The notes under the pieces are model-generated. The model saw only the letters and a program-made list of their open reading frames with translations, had not been told where the DNA came from and did not search any database. A program made the position numbers and the translations under genes. From Panaeolus papilionaceus (taxonomy: Eukaryota; Basidiomycota; Agaricomycetes; Agaricales), in contig JADNRZ010000037.1 of the NCBI GenBank assembly GCA_015501605.1, positions 124,001-188,000 on the forward strand: a DNA stretch of 64,000 nucleotides, written 5' to 3'. Of this stretch, positions 37,201 through 48,559 are shown one piece after another (within the stretch, counting starts at the first letter, position 1; the number at the start of each line of letters is the position of its first letter).

Positions 37201-39032
37201 GGATTAATTAATTGATGGGGTGTCATTAGTGCCTGGAAGCAGATCAGTGATGCCAATATCCCAAAAAAGCGAAGTTAATTAATGAGGATTGATGAGATTA
37301 AATGGGATCAATGACATCACACTAATATTCCTGATCAGGACGAAGATTTGATTTGTAAATAGGGGCTCATTTAATCAATGCACAATAACCAGAGCAGATC
37401 TGCTGCTTCTGTGGCCACATTTGGCAGATCGGACCACATGAATAAATATATATAGTGTATACCTTTCTAATGATGTATATGTCCACCCAAATAGTGCCAA
37501 AAGCGAAGCAATATTGAGGAAATAATTCTAGCAGGGGAATAGGGGCTGAAAAAGCGAACCTGATCTGCTGGGTTGCTGGTACAATTTGGCAGATCAGATG
37601 GTAGCACCTTATAGAGGCTGTTAATAGCTTTCTAACAATATATAGATCACCCAAAATAGTGCCCAGAGCAGTGCAATATTGAGCAGGATACTGTTTGGGC
37701 CAAAGATAGGGGCTTTTCAAGTGACCCATGTAAAAAAACATTTTTTAAGGATCGATGGGGATCATATGTGGGAGGCTGCGTTCAAAATTTCAGCCCAATC
37801 GGAGCAGAATTGAGTGTGCTATTCATGATTTATATTATTTTTTCGATTTATTTTGATTTATCGCTGGCTCTGAGAGTGTATTTCCTTAATTGCTCGCCAA
37901 CCACTGATCCCCCCACCCCCAAAATACCCATTCTGGATTCCTGATTTTTTTCTCTACAAAATCATTATAAGCACATTTGAATCAAATCATTTCCTACTGG
38001 TACCAATTGATTTCGCATGGCTCATTATCAATGATGCAAACATGCATTTGTGATTTGTATGATTGATTTTATATGATTTCGCATCACCAATAATAGTATT
38101 TTATGATTTTGTTCTGTTATTCAATTATGATTTGGCTAATGATTTGGTTTATTATGATTTGATTTCACATCACCAATAATAGTATTTATGATTTTGTAGA
38201 AATGATTTCGCCTCACCAATAATAGTATTTTATGATTTTGTTCTGTCATTCAATTATGATTTGGCATCTGGGTAAATATATGATTTGGCTACTGATTTGA
38301 TTTCTAGAATGATATATGATTTCACTAATGATTTTGATCCTATGATTTTGATTAATGATTTGATTTCTGGATTAATGTATGATTTGGTCTCTGTTTATGA
38401 TTTGATGTGCGCACCACAGTAATACTATATGAGTTATGATTTTCGACCTCTGGCAATGTACATTGATGAGCTCTGGCATTGCCAGGCCCAATGATTGGCC
38501 TTATCAATAACCACTCAAATCCCCCCTTAATCCAGAAGGCCGGTTTGACACCGCTGTGGTTATCACTGGAGTGGATGCCAAGTCCACTGGTTTGACAGGT
38601 AGGTCTATTTTCGTCGTAGACGCATGTCATTCAAGCCCTTACGCGTAACATATAGATACACGTATCGGCTGCGTGCGAGTTATATTTTCTTTTCCAGAAA
38701 AGCTGAAGACTAAGTTTGGGCCGCGAGACCGACCGAAATCGTGGAGCTCCAATGTACTGGCATACGTTGAATGGTATGCACCTACACCCCCTAATCCTCA
38801 CATCGAGCAGTGTGGAATGTATATGATTGAGTGTGCAAAGAGGTTGGCAAATGGTAGGGTTCCGGGGGCAATCATACCACTACGCGACATTCGGCAAGCC
38901 TGCATGTTGATACCGTTCTATGGCCGGAACGCACCGCCTAATGGCTCTACTTCTGAAACCGCTCTGGATTCCTCGACTAGATTCCTTTTGAACAATCACC
39001 GCAACAAGTACGCTTATCAGACGTTATGGTAG
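31281..39032 (+). pseudogene. Plavaka transposase gene 1, split by a 4.35-kb insertion
   Basis: CACTA-related Plavaka transposase of basidiomycetes. Exons: 31281-32051, 32103-32399, 32446-34169, then, beyond the insert, 38525-38598 and 38656-39032. In order: the N-terminal finger CPFGCSKTFRKGQSLNHHLK, an acidic linker, GWPV-type core beginning GGTACPVILATDKTQL and AYPVYLTIGNIPKATRRKPS, then REVFPIVSCYIADYPEQCLI, the CPKC knuckle, RAITPDILHQLYQGVFKHLI (catalytic-domain motif DxLHQL), KFHSLLHYVESIKTFGTTDN, and the tail RVIFSFPEKLK plus AYVEWYAPTPPNPHIEQCGM. Removing 34170-38515 and one 9-bp duplication restores the frame exactly (ALRKSPLN/PEGRFDTAVV). No other stop was noticed, so the copy was intact when hit. 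Confidence 0.88.
34170..38515. mobile_element. 4,346-bp foldback (long inverted repeat) element with 9-bp target duplication
   Basis: The arms (about 34170-35760 and 36930-38515) are near-identical reverse complements; any left position plus its right partner sums to about 72686. The middle ~1.2 kb is unique. CAAATCCCC occurs right before (34161-34169) and right after (38516-38524). Arms carry many AAATCAT/ATGATTT words and conserved blocks; the 124-codon frame at 34945-35319 recurs at 37741-37367. No transposase-like protein is encoded, so it must be moved in trans. The two arms have hardly diverged, so the insertion or an arm conversion is recent. Confidence 0.92.
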
Positions 39033-41106
39033 GGTGGTCGATTGTGTTGATGTGAGCTATTGGTGGATAGGTTCTCAAATATTGTGGCTGACATGTCTCT
39101 ATTTTAGATACTATGAATAATTGGATGTAATTTCTCGTTGGCAATTTGTGATTTGAGTTTCTCGATTACGATGCCAGTCCGACGGCATTGATTGGATGAA
39201 TGAAACATGCAAGGAAATGAGGTGGATTACGTAACAATGGGCGGTGCAATCCGTGGAATGTTGGCCATGGAGCCCATCATCATTCTGATCACCTTCATCG
39301 ATTGTGGTGGATTTCGTGACTATTATCATCTCACCTCAAGCATGGTTATTTACAGATTCTTCCTAACAAGACCTCGAAAGATTGGCGAAAAGAAGAATTC
39401 AATGAAATTCGAGTAGGATGACAGTGTCAGGGAAGACCATCAACTTGGTGTGCATCAGCATGCAGACCTTCACAGAAAAAGCCTTTGTTGTTCTGCTTGA
39501 CCAGGTAGGCTGATTCAGAGTGCATTCTTTATGTACTATTTTGACATTGATGTGGTTTTTTTCAGTATCGAGAGCATCCCACTACTCTTTTCTGTGTGGA
39601 GGCAGACAGGTCTTCGAGAGTATGCTGATACTTTCTCCTTCACGGCAGCGTACAGATTTCCGTGAGGATCTAGCGCCTATTTCTTGACGAAAATGCAAAT
39701 TTTAACCATTATATTAGGGCCTCATCTACACGGTGGAATGATTGATCCTATTACTCTCGTCTAATGGAAGGCATGATCTTTATGAGCATCACACGCATCT
39801 GGCATACGGGGAGGGATGTAATCTTTACTAGTATCCCATTCCTCTCAGCTAGGGGCATGCAGATTTTCGTCAAGATCCCGCTGCTCTCGCCTACGTGGTG
39901 GCATGCAGATTTTCGTCAAGATCCTGCTGCTCTCATCTACGTGGTGGCATGCAGATTTTCGTCAAGATCCCGCTGCTCTCGCCTACGTGGTGGCATGCAG
40001 ATTTTCGTCAAGATCCTGCTGCTCTCACCTACGTGGTGGCATGCAGATTTTCGTGAGCATCCAGCCTCTATTTCGCGACCATGAGCATATATTTACCAAT
40101 GTATTAGGGTGCCCGTCGTCGTGATGGAATATAAACCGCCGCCACGCCCTTGTCTACATGGAGGATTTCAACTTCCTACCAGCATCGTACTCCCTTGGCA
40201 GAATATGAGGAACGCAGCCATTTACGAGTTGACAAACGCGCATATCCATGATTATTTTCCTTGTATTCTTTCTGCGTTGAGATTCTCATCTACACCGATG
40301 TCCCACCTTCTCTTGCTCGCGTAGCATATAGACGTTCTGATTTTTTTACGCTCCTTTTGTTGGCAGCGTGCACATCTTCGCAACGTGCTCCCAGAAGGAC
40401 CTCCGTTGCCATCCCACCCCTTCTCTTTTCGGGGTGCAACACAAGCATTTGTTTATGATCCCTCTCCGGTAGGCCCTCGTCTTCCCTCTTTCAATTTTTT
40501 TCTTTTTACTGATCTTACCCAGCGATCACTGCAGCAACTATTTCATATCCCGTTTTCTGCCCATCCCGGCACCACTGACAGTCGTACACTATGGCTTTCC
40601 ACCCACTTTTTGTAGGTGTTCTCCAAATTACGCTATTTTTCGCTGAACAAACTCAGATATAACAGATACGACATATGTTATAAGAGACAATGCAATCCAT
40701 TTTACATATTTTATGAACGTCACAAAAATAGCAATCATCCAGGAACCCTCATGAAGTACCACCCCGGATCAATATACACCAGCGCGTCTCTCCGATGACG
40801 TGTGTATTTCCGCTATCTCCATATCCTCCATACCCGACATTTCGCCATGATTAACACGTACTGAAACCCCTCATACAACTATTTTACAGCTTTGATTCCC
40901 TCTTGCACAGGTAGAGATTTTGTGGTGCTCAACCAGTGCGGGGAAGCCAGCCGGCGACCCTGGTCACACTCGTCCAGAAATGGCGTGTCACTCGGGCTCA
41001 CAGCCTCACCTCTTCCATCTCGCCCTCATCTCTTCCGGCGTGTTGGCGTCAATTCTCGTTCAAATCCACAATTATTTTTGCGCAAATACTTCTTAACACA
41101 ATCAAG
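39033..41106. other. No supported gene; includes a minisatellite
   Basis: Short open frames only. A ~390-base direct repeat is visible: 39655-39740 resembles 40048-40130 (TTCCGTGAGGATCTAGCGCC against TTTCGTGAGCATCCAGCCTC, then TATTAGGG). The region 40130-41100 has nothing I can name; the last part presumably contains the promoter of the gene at 41107. Confidence 0.45.
39856..40061 (+). repeat. 46-bp minisatellite, four full copies plus a partial
   Basis: Unit GCATGCAGATTTTCGTCAAG followed by ATCC(C/T)GCTGCTCTC(G/A)(C/T)CTACGTGGTG, starting at 39856 and repeating every 46 bases. Copies 1 and 3 and copies 2 and 4 pair by shared variants (CCCGC against CCTGC), suggesting a 92-bp doubling step. 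As 46 is not a multiple of three it is not coding. Confidence 0.9.
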
Positions 41107-41673
41107 ATGCACGGATATATGGCGCACGGTGTCATTGGGGCCACCTTAGGTTAGTAATGCCAGCAGATTGAGTTGCAGTGAAGTAATCGCATCATTCGTC
41201 TAGCTTTCATTTCTACCACTGCCGTTCTCTACTCCCTCTACAGGCTTCTACATCAACAAGATACAATCCAGACGCAGCAAGACAGGCTCCTGAAGCAGCA
41301 AGAAAGCCTCTTGAAGCAGAACGAGACGCAGCAGGTGGACAGCAGGGACAGAATCGCCGCACTTCGCGGTGAACTGGGGGAGCTTGGTGTCGTTGGTCGG
41401 GAGACTGGAGAGACTCTCCTTGTCATGAGAGCTGTGGTCGAAGAGCTGAAGGAAAGGGCGCGTGTTAAGGCAGAAAAGGACGAATCTCGCTCGGATCCCC
41501 CAGGTCGCAGTACACCTTTCCTTGCCTCCATAACCGATCCGTTGATTTTAACTGGCCCTCACACTACAGTCTTCAGCAAATGCATCATCATTGACTCGGA
41601 TATTAGAGTTCGCTCGGGCCTCATTTATCCAGGTCAGTATTTGACATCTATGTTGTTATCAGATCAAAGCTGA
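41107..41673 (+). CDS. Small membrane-anchored coiled-coil protein, 170 aa
   Basis: Two exons (41107-41149 and 41204-41673) give 170 residues. The N-terminus MHGYMAHGVIGATLAF continues into ISTTAVLYSLYRLL, a single hydrophobic segment (residues ~8-28) that fits a membrane anchor. A Gln/Glu-rich coiled coil follows (residues ~30-95: QTQQDRLLKQQESLLKQNET then a second heptad block ending VVEELKERARVKAEKDES). The C-terminal 60 residues are without recognisable domain. No family name. It sits between Plavaka 1 and a DUF6532-like gene, inside the putative 15.7-kb element. Confidence 0.6.
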
Positions 41674-42239
41674 CGACGCCTCTCTGCTCTTTTTCTGCTT
41701 TTTCTGCTCGTCGATGTATACTGTTCTTCAACTTGATCATTGAATGCTACGTGTTCTCAAATATATAAATATTGATAAAAATAAATATGCATATGCGGAA
41801 CAATCATGATGCTCCGCATATCGTCATTGAACCATTAATTACCCCACTTTTTGACGGATCGGGACACAAATACATTCAGATTCAAGCCACGCGAGGCCTG
41901 CTTTGAAAAGAAGAAACACCCATTGAGCCAATAAATCTAGATTAGAAAGTATTAAATGAGATTGACATCGGTATCATTAAACAACTGCCTGTGAGAAATT
42001 GAGACAATGTAAACAATAATCATTCGTGGAAATCCGTAATGAGTTTCATCTTGACCTTCACCATGTTCTCAAAACTCGAAGTATATGCGGCGCTCACTAC
42101 ATTACCTGTGCAATGAGGTCGGCGAACGAGCAGGCATTCAGGAGTGCGTGTGACGGTGAGCCGATTTGTCATGTTACGTGGCAAACTAATACGTTTTCAA
42201 CATTCAACAACGTTTTTGCTTACTCCCAACTCCTTATTC
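41674..42239. other. Intergenic, AT-rich
   Basis: No gene seen. It probably contains the promoter of the DUF6532-like gene; an ATG at 42114 opens only a short frame. Confidence 0.4.
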
Positions 42240-44378
42240 ATGCCCTCAAGTCGAAGCAAGACTCCTGAAAACGTCACTGACGAAACAGGCTCTTCTGGAG
42301 GCCGGAATACCAGAAACGGAGGCAGGAAACCCCAAAATAAGGCCGCTGCTACAACCACTTGCAAGCCGAAATCGAAGCAAAAGCCGTCTTCCAAAGCTAA
42401 GCCTTCATCCAAGGCGTCTTCCAAAGCTTCTTCCAAGCCTTCCAAGGCCAGCACCAGCAGCAAGCGAAAACGCCCCATCGCCGAAGATGTCTCCAGTGAG
42501 GAGGAGTTTGTGGAAGCGGACTCGGAACCCGTGAGGGCAAAAAAGAGGTCGAAACAAGATCAAGGTGACGACTACAACGACTACAACGACGAAAACTGCG
42601 CGTTATCTCACTGTAAAGCAATCAAGCTGCTAACTCCTGTTTTGTAGCCATTGCTAATGCCAATTCCCGAATGCTTGACGAGGAAGGTGTGTGCGATCAC
42701 ACATAATCGCTAGCGTCTTTCTATTCCAACTGATAACGGTGATAACCGAGTTTCAGGTGACCTTTTTGACGATACTTTCGATGGCATGGACGAGGGCGAA
42801 AGCCTTATCATCAAGTCGCTTGAAAACGGCAAACTCCCAAAGCGTAAAAAATATGTAAGTCGTTGTCGTGCTGCTCTAACACTTGATGCTCACCGTAGAC
42901 AAGCTTTCCTCGGATGTCGATGAGGTCGATGAAAATCGGGGAAGGCAGGATGACGACGAGGAGGAAGACCAGCACGAGGAACATCAACAGAGCGAAAACG
43001 ATGAAGAGGACGACGCCGAGGACTACGACGATGACGAGGACGATGACGAGGACGATGACGAGGAGGAGGAGGAAGACGATCGTGATGGCGTATATTCCTT
43101 GTCCACATTTTCTTGTTTTTTGTTCTAATTCTTTTTCCTCAGGTTGACGTCAAGGTCGGAGGAAGGGTTGGTAAGGATAAGTCGCGTCAACGCAGAAAAA
43201 AGAATTCCAAGAAGGCAGGCACCGAAAAGACACCCGCTAAGCACTTCGGTGAAAGGGTAAGAAGGTATTTCCGCTATCTCGTCATCTACGACTGCACCCC
43301 ATTCCCTGGGACGAGCAGCTACGTTCGTCAAAAGTACGCGTGGAACAAAATCAAGACTCTCTCTTCCAAAGATGGCTTCAAAGACGACAAACTCTTCCTT
43401 GCGGGTTGGCAATCATTTTCTTCGTCCTCAACAAAGATAGAATCTGGAGCAAAGCTGGTACATTTCTCGCTTACGTTTCTCGCATCAGCTGCACTAACAC
43501 CATCACGCTTTACATGTTTCTATTCCCAATCCCTCCCATGTTGTTGCATCTCTACAGTATACGAATGGGCGTACAGGCCTTTTCAGCATCGTCGTCTCGT
43601 GGGCGCGAGAAAAAGTGGCTCACCACTATGGATTTGGCAACTACAGTAAGCGCCAGGCGGCACTTGCGGATCTCGTCCGATGGCTGAGTCAGGGCTCCAA
43701 TTTCGCATTTGGCACCATTGACACCGAGGTTCGTTTTGATTCTTGGTGCTTTGTTTTGCTCACATGTTATTAGAATCGCACCATCGACAGGGCAGACCCA
43801 TTCGGCCATCCATTGATTCCGGAAGTCATTCAGCATGTCTGGTTTCCACGTAGCGGTCGTCGCTCGACATCAGACGTTACCTCGGAGAAAATCAAAACTG
43901 AGAACTGTATACCCCCCTCAATGGTTTTCTTAGCCTGCGCAGCTGTATGTATTCTCATTTTACAGTTCTAACATAAAATAATGAGGTCTAATTCCAGATT
44001 TCACATGCCATCCGGGACTATGCAAGTGGGACACCCCCGGCAGGAAGCCCTCCCCATTTCACTGAAGACATTACAAGCAGCCTGTGAGTATTTGATAAAT
44101 TTCACTTCTGGAACATTTTCTCATGACCTGCTTTGAAGTTACGAGACGTTCTCCCATCATTGGGACTCGATCGAATCTCAAGTTCCTGGATGGGCCGCCA
44201 AGAAAATCCAAACCATATTCATGAAGGCATCGTAAGTGTTCCTTGTTTATGATAAGATGTTGCAGTAATTAATAAATTTTGAAATAGCAACCAGTTCGTC
44301 CATTTGGTTCCTGAGTATTGTGGTGAAAAGATGGATGTTGATGTCAATGCCTTGAGGGACAGAATGGTGCAGGAATAG
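42240..44378 (+). CDS. DUF6532-like protein, 540 aa
   Basis: Ten exons (42240-42612, 42648-42686, 42757-42854, 42904-43089, 43143-43457, 43558-43728, 43774-43944, 43998-44083, 44139-44231, 44288-44378) sum to exactly 540 codons plus stop. The N-terminal ~125 residues are Ser/Lys repeats (SSKAKPSSKASSKASSKPSK) with nuclear-localisation-like basic patches; an Asp/Glu-rich run follows, then KDKSRQRRKKNSKK. The C-terminal half matches the agaric DUF6532 pattern: FSIVVSWAREKVAHHYGF, DPFGHPLIPEVIQHVWF, IPPSMVFLACAAISHAIRDY with PHFTEDI, and a final aromatic-acid block ending NQFVHLVPEYCGEKMDVDVN. The role is unknown; these genes are multi-copy in mushrooms and often lie near transposons. Exon 4's acceptor was chosen because it alone yields the acidic frame. 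Confidence 0.75.
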
Positions 44379-45431
44379 ATTCTCTTGATATGTTGGACCG
44401 CTTTTTTAGATTTTGCCGGATTTTGCCGGATATGCATGTTTTTATTTAGATAACCCCACCTCCCTACTTGTACAACAAATAGACTTTTTTGAGATTTTTA
44501 GAAGTCCTGTGCGAGACTCCTGGAAGCTTCAAAGTGATCTCTCAAAGTTTCTTCATGACATGTGAAAAGCTAACCAAAAGTCTTCCTGAAGTTTTTAAAA
44601 AGCATTCGCAGAGTTTTGTAACGTCTCCCTTTAGCTATAAGAAAGACCTCCCTGTGTAAACCGAAAGATATTGAAAAGTTATAAAAGAGACCATATGGAG
44701 TCATACAAAAGGCTCTAGAAAGACATACCAAAGCTAAACGAAAGCTATTGGGAGTACGTACAAAGTGGCACTTGATACCATTATGACTTTGGGATATTTC
44801 CTGATAACTTTGATCGGTTCAGATCTCCAGGAGACTTGTGGAGACTCCTTGAGTCTTTTCGAGCCAAGTCAATTTTCCTGATGTACATGGCGCCATAAAT
44901 CCTAGTCTCCTGCAACCAGACACATTTCGCCAACTGTTCAGCTGCCAAAATTCAACAATAGGATAGTAATGTATCTGAAACAACACAACATCTTTCAAAA
45001 TGGTCAGTCTCAATTCCCTTGGCCCATACCCTCTCTGTCATCCATAAAATGCGACGCCTGCATGCTGGAGACGCAATTCTACCTTTTCATGCGCCGTTTT
45101 AGAGGAGGGTTGCAGCAAAGGAATACCGTCGCCATGCGGAATAACAGGCTGCAGTCGTTTCTCTTAGCGGACACATGCATAGGCCGTGTAGGGGGATACG
45201 TCGCCGTACCCATGCATGGAAACGTGCAATGGCCCTGTGCCAACCCAACTTGAATATCCTTTCCATAATTCCATTTTTTAACCCATATGTGACTTATTGT
45301 TGGCTTTCCCTCCTCATCCAGGCTTCCCCTAGTTGTTGCGTTGAAACCTATGGCCCCATGGCAAGTGGAATAGTTTTGTCGAATTACCAACGCCATGCGC
45401 TAATCCTTAAATAATTTACCATATCAGAGTT
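44379..45431. other. Right end of putative large element and 5' flank of the TET/JBP gene
   Basis: 44450-44892 is the right subterminal repeat. 44893-45431 holds no gene I can support; the missing first exon of the TET/JBP gene may be in its last ~200 bases. Confidence 0.45.
44450..44892 (-). repeat. Subterminal repeat, right copy (ATTTTCCTGATGTA end)
   Basis: Read on the minus strand from 44892 it starts like the 29144 copy (TACATCAGGAAAAT) and is then filled with AAGACT, AGTCTCC and CTCCAGGAGA words. Similarity to the left copy is strong at the end and only word-level further in. Confidence 0.55.
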
Positions 45432-45436
45432 ATGGA

Positions 45437-47181
45437 TTGGGCAGCAGTTCGAAAAAGGCGAGTGTTGAACGCGTTAAAATAAGCAATTATCTAAACACAT
45501 TGAAGGGTTGGAATGGTGATTCCGTCCGCGTTGCAGATCCCTCTTTCAATCTTTGCGACCTTGTCCAAAAAGTTGCCACGTATCAACAGATTGAGGATCC
45601 TGCCGATGATCTCCTCATGTCATTAATCCTGAGCTCCTCTCCGCTCACTTCTTTGGAGTCGTCAGCCTGCTCTACTCCTGTTCTTTTGGACGGTATGCTA
45701 TATTTTTCAATGTTTCATATTTGTTTTTCATGCTCCGATGAAAATTATTCTAGACGAAACCCCTCAGCTTCAACATCGTGTGACAATTGAAGGCACAATT
45801 GAGGCTTTGAAGAAGGTGGGCCCCAGTGCTGAACCAGACCTTCATAGAGGCAACAGCACAGCATCAGCGACGCAAATGGGGAAGAGGAAAAGGGCACGGT
45901 CTAGAAAAGATGACCTTGCTGCCTCAAAACGCAAGAATGAACGGAACAAACAGCAGAGCAAGGCCAACAGGAAAAAAAAGCGGCAAAGAGAGGTCGAATT
46001 GCAGATATCCATGCCTCCCGTTGCCTCAAAGGTTCATCAGAGGTACACGCAACAAATGCAACCCCTACAAAGCGCAATCGATACGAAGGAGAACAGCAAC
46101 TGTACCCAGAATGCTTATGTGGGGAAGAAGTCAGCGTATGATTGCGACATGGCATATACGTTGGACGATTTGGTTGGTGAATCATCACGTTTCAATTTTC
46201 AGCTAATAAAATGGAATGGAATGTACGTGGCTACAATATCTATCGTTTTACTACCTTTACTTACCTGAACTCAGCACGCCGAAGCCCATAGTGGACTCTC
46301 AAGGGAGAATTTTTGGCCATCTTGGAGGACAGCCAGACGATGCTACCTGGAAACAGGACGTAAGCGTTGCAGCTGACCTCCTTGAGAAGGCTAGGGAAGA
46401 ATGCCAATTCAGCAACGACGATCACCATCAACGTCCTCGCGGTCCCTTCTCCATCCTCTGCTGCGGTGTATCTCATGGAGGTGGTCAAGTTCGCCCATGC
46501 AACGTTGCACACAGAGACACTAAGAAGAATCGCCATGTTATTCAAAGACTCAACAGGGCGCCAGCTTTCAGAAGGATATCAAACTATACCTCTTGTATGT
46601 CCTGTGTTAACCGTGCTTGGCTGGTTTATAACCTTTGTTTGAACCCCACAGCCGTCTTTGCCAGCTGGGCCCCTCAAATGCACAAATACTATGAAGACAC
46701 TCTCGCTGCCATCCATGGAAAGTACCCAGACCTAGAAAGACCCTTTCTACGCAGTGCTTTTAGCGCCACAACTTACAACATGGGGCCACAAACAGTATGT
46801 TTCCCCCATACTGATCTTGCCAACCTTGCCTATGGGTGGTGTGCAATAGTGGCATTGGGAGACTACAACCCCACCCTAGGAGGGCATCTTGTCCTTTGGG
46901 AGTGCAAACTAGTCGTTGAGTTCCCTCCAGGTTCCCTTGTCTTTATACCTTCTGCCATTATTGTGCACTCAAATACCCCGATTCAACCGCATGAACATCG
47001 TTATTCATTTACACAGTACACGGCGGGAGGTTTATTTAGATGGGTGGATCAAGAGTTCAAGTCTCAGAAGGACTACCGAGCTTCCAAAACTAAAGAAGAG
47101 TTGGAAAAGATTGACGCCAATCTTAAAAACAGGTGGGAGGAAGGCATGGCTCGTTTGCCTTGTCTCTCTCCTCAAATCTAG
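45437..47181 (+). CDS. TET/JBP-family 2-oxoglutarate/Fe(II) dioxygenase, about 524 aa, 5' end unsure
   Basis: Fungal TET/JBP protein, predicted to oxidise 5-methylcytosine or thymine-type bases in DNA in the nucleus. Exons 45437-45692, 45754-46222, 46275-46594 and 46652-47181 make 524 in-frame codons. An N-terminal helical region (LNTLKGWNGDSVRVADPSFN) is followed by a strongly basic segment (MGKRKRARSRKDDLAASKRK), PKPIVDSQGRIFGHLGGQP, SILCCGVSHGGGQVRP, and VFASWAPQMHKYYEDTL. The catalytic barrel is complete: iron ligands His and Asp in CFPHTDLANLAYGWCAI, GGHLVLWECKLVVEFPPGS, the distal His in IPSAIIVHSNTPI and the 2-oxoglutarate Arg in EHRYSFTQYTAGG. The start is not settled: the frame is open up to 45404 without an ATG, while an ATG at 45432 reads MDWAAVRKRRVLNALK in another frame. 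The gene lies between a large putative element and the Plavaka/KDZ nest. Confidence 0.85.
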
Positions 47182-47465
47182 CCCATTATCATGTTCCATG
47201 CAATTCATTCAACATCTGCTCCGTCTATAATCAATTATTAGATATTTTTCTCCGTTCTTGTCGCCTCAGGGAGAGACTTTGGAGGACAACTGAAGGCGGT
47301 TGTCCTATACCAGTTACCCATGCATATTGGTTGCCATATATGGACAAGGAGTGGCTCCTATACTAGTACAATTCAACCTTCATTCGCACGACCTTTGTCT
47401 TAGCCTCTTTGCATTCAACCAACACAAGGAACACTACATACTCTATCCCACTTGTTACATTTATT
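47182..47465. other. Gap between TET/JBP and Plavaka 2
   Basis: About 280 bases; expected to contain the terminator of the TET/JBP gene and the 5' end of the Plavaka 2 element. I could not identify a Plavaka TIR. Confidence 0.4.
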
Positions 47466-48099
47466 ATGTCTACCGACTCTTCGAAAAGGAACAAATGCAC
47501 TTGTAAACGGGGCTTTCCCACAGCAGCTGCCCTAAAAAAGCATCGCAACACTTGTATTGCTTTCAAAACCATGTGGATACAGCCCGATACTTCTGCTACG
47601 CATGAGCTTGCCCAAGCTGCTGCAGACAACCCCCCCAACTTGAACGCATCTGGGCCCTCAGAAACTCTGCCTTCACCAAGCGAAGCACCAGGTTCTCCTG
47701 GTGAAGCGCCAACCCATGGAATGACAGGATCAGAACCTCAGGTATGATCGCTTTCATCAGCACCCCTACAGTAATCTAAACTAGTGAATCATATGATCAA
47801 CAGGAGCATGGCGACCAAACTCAACAGCCTGGCACAAGAATCCAACGTGAAGATCCACGGCCATACAGCGATCAAGTTCCACCAGCTCTCCCTATTGATG
47901 AAGACTTGTCAGCACCAGTGGTGCAGCATGGCGACAACGCTAACGCACGCGCCCAGCCAGAGTCTTCAAACCACAAAACGTCCATTAATCAATTTGGTGT
48001 TTACTGCGTCTATCCAACTGGGTTACCAACCTACAACCCTGACATCAACTTCCATATTGGTATTGTCTCCGACAATCGAGTACTTTACACTCTCCCCTG

Positions 48100-48320
48100 A
48101 GTACCCTAGGGAGTCCCTAGGGAGTCTGCGTGTTTTTAGAGGCATCCCTAGGGACTCCCTAGGGACTCCCTATTCCTATTCAATTTTCATGTTTGGCTTG
48201 AAATGGCTGTAGAGTCCCTAGGGACTCCCTACAGATTGTTGCAGTCCCTAGGGAGTCCCATCGATTTGGTAGGAACTCTAATCTGTGAAAATCCCTACAG
48301 ACTCTGTAGGGACCTACTGT
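48100..48320 (+). repeat. Left subterminal repeats of the KDZ element (AGTCCCTAGGGAGT words)
   Basis: At least nine AGTCCCTAGGGA(G/C)T or GACTCCCTAGGG units, partly palindromic, within ~220 bases, plus CTACAGACTCTGTAGGGA variants. Such words near each end are the expected binding sites for the element's transposase. Confidence 0.8.
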
Positions 48321-48559
48321 ATAATATTATGACAAATAATTTATATGAAGCTTATTAATTGTTTTTTGTCATATTTTAGCTTTATTATGTCTCTGTATAC
48401 TCTATATAATTTTATTTTGATTTTACAATATTTTCCACGATTTTTTCCAATTTATTTTGATTTTATTTTGATTTTTCGTGTTTTTTACGAGTCTTATCTT
48501 ATCGTTATCTTATCGTTATCTTATCTGCTCATTATATAATACCGAAAAATAATATTAAA

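Larger units (their letters stand above)
29144..44892. mobile_element. Putative ~15.7-kb element bounded by inverted TACATCAGGAAAAT ends
   Basis: Inference from two facing ends: TACATCAGGAAAAT at 29145 and its reverse complement ATTTTCCTGATGTA ending ~44886, each followed inwards by hundreds of bases rich in AGTCTCC/GGAGACT words. This architecture (short TIR plus long palindromic-word subterminal zones) is the same as that of the KDZ element at 48.1-54.7 kb. Inside lie an unknown gene, the Plavaka 1 gene, a small membrane protein and a DUF6532-like gene. No KDZ transposase is inside and no clean target duplication was found, so two independent remnants remain possible. Confidence 0.4.

Noticed and set aside
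39856..40061. CRISPR-like array
   Set aside because: No spacers; units are contiguous 46-bp tandem copies and the host is a eukaryote.
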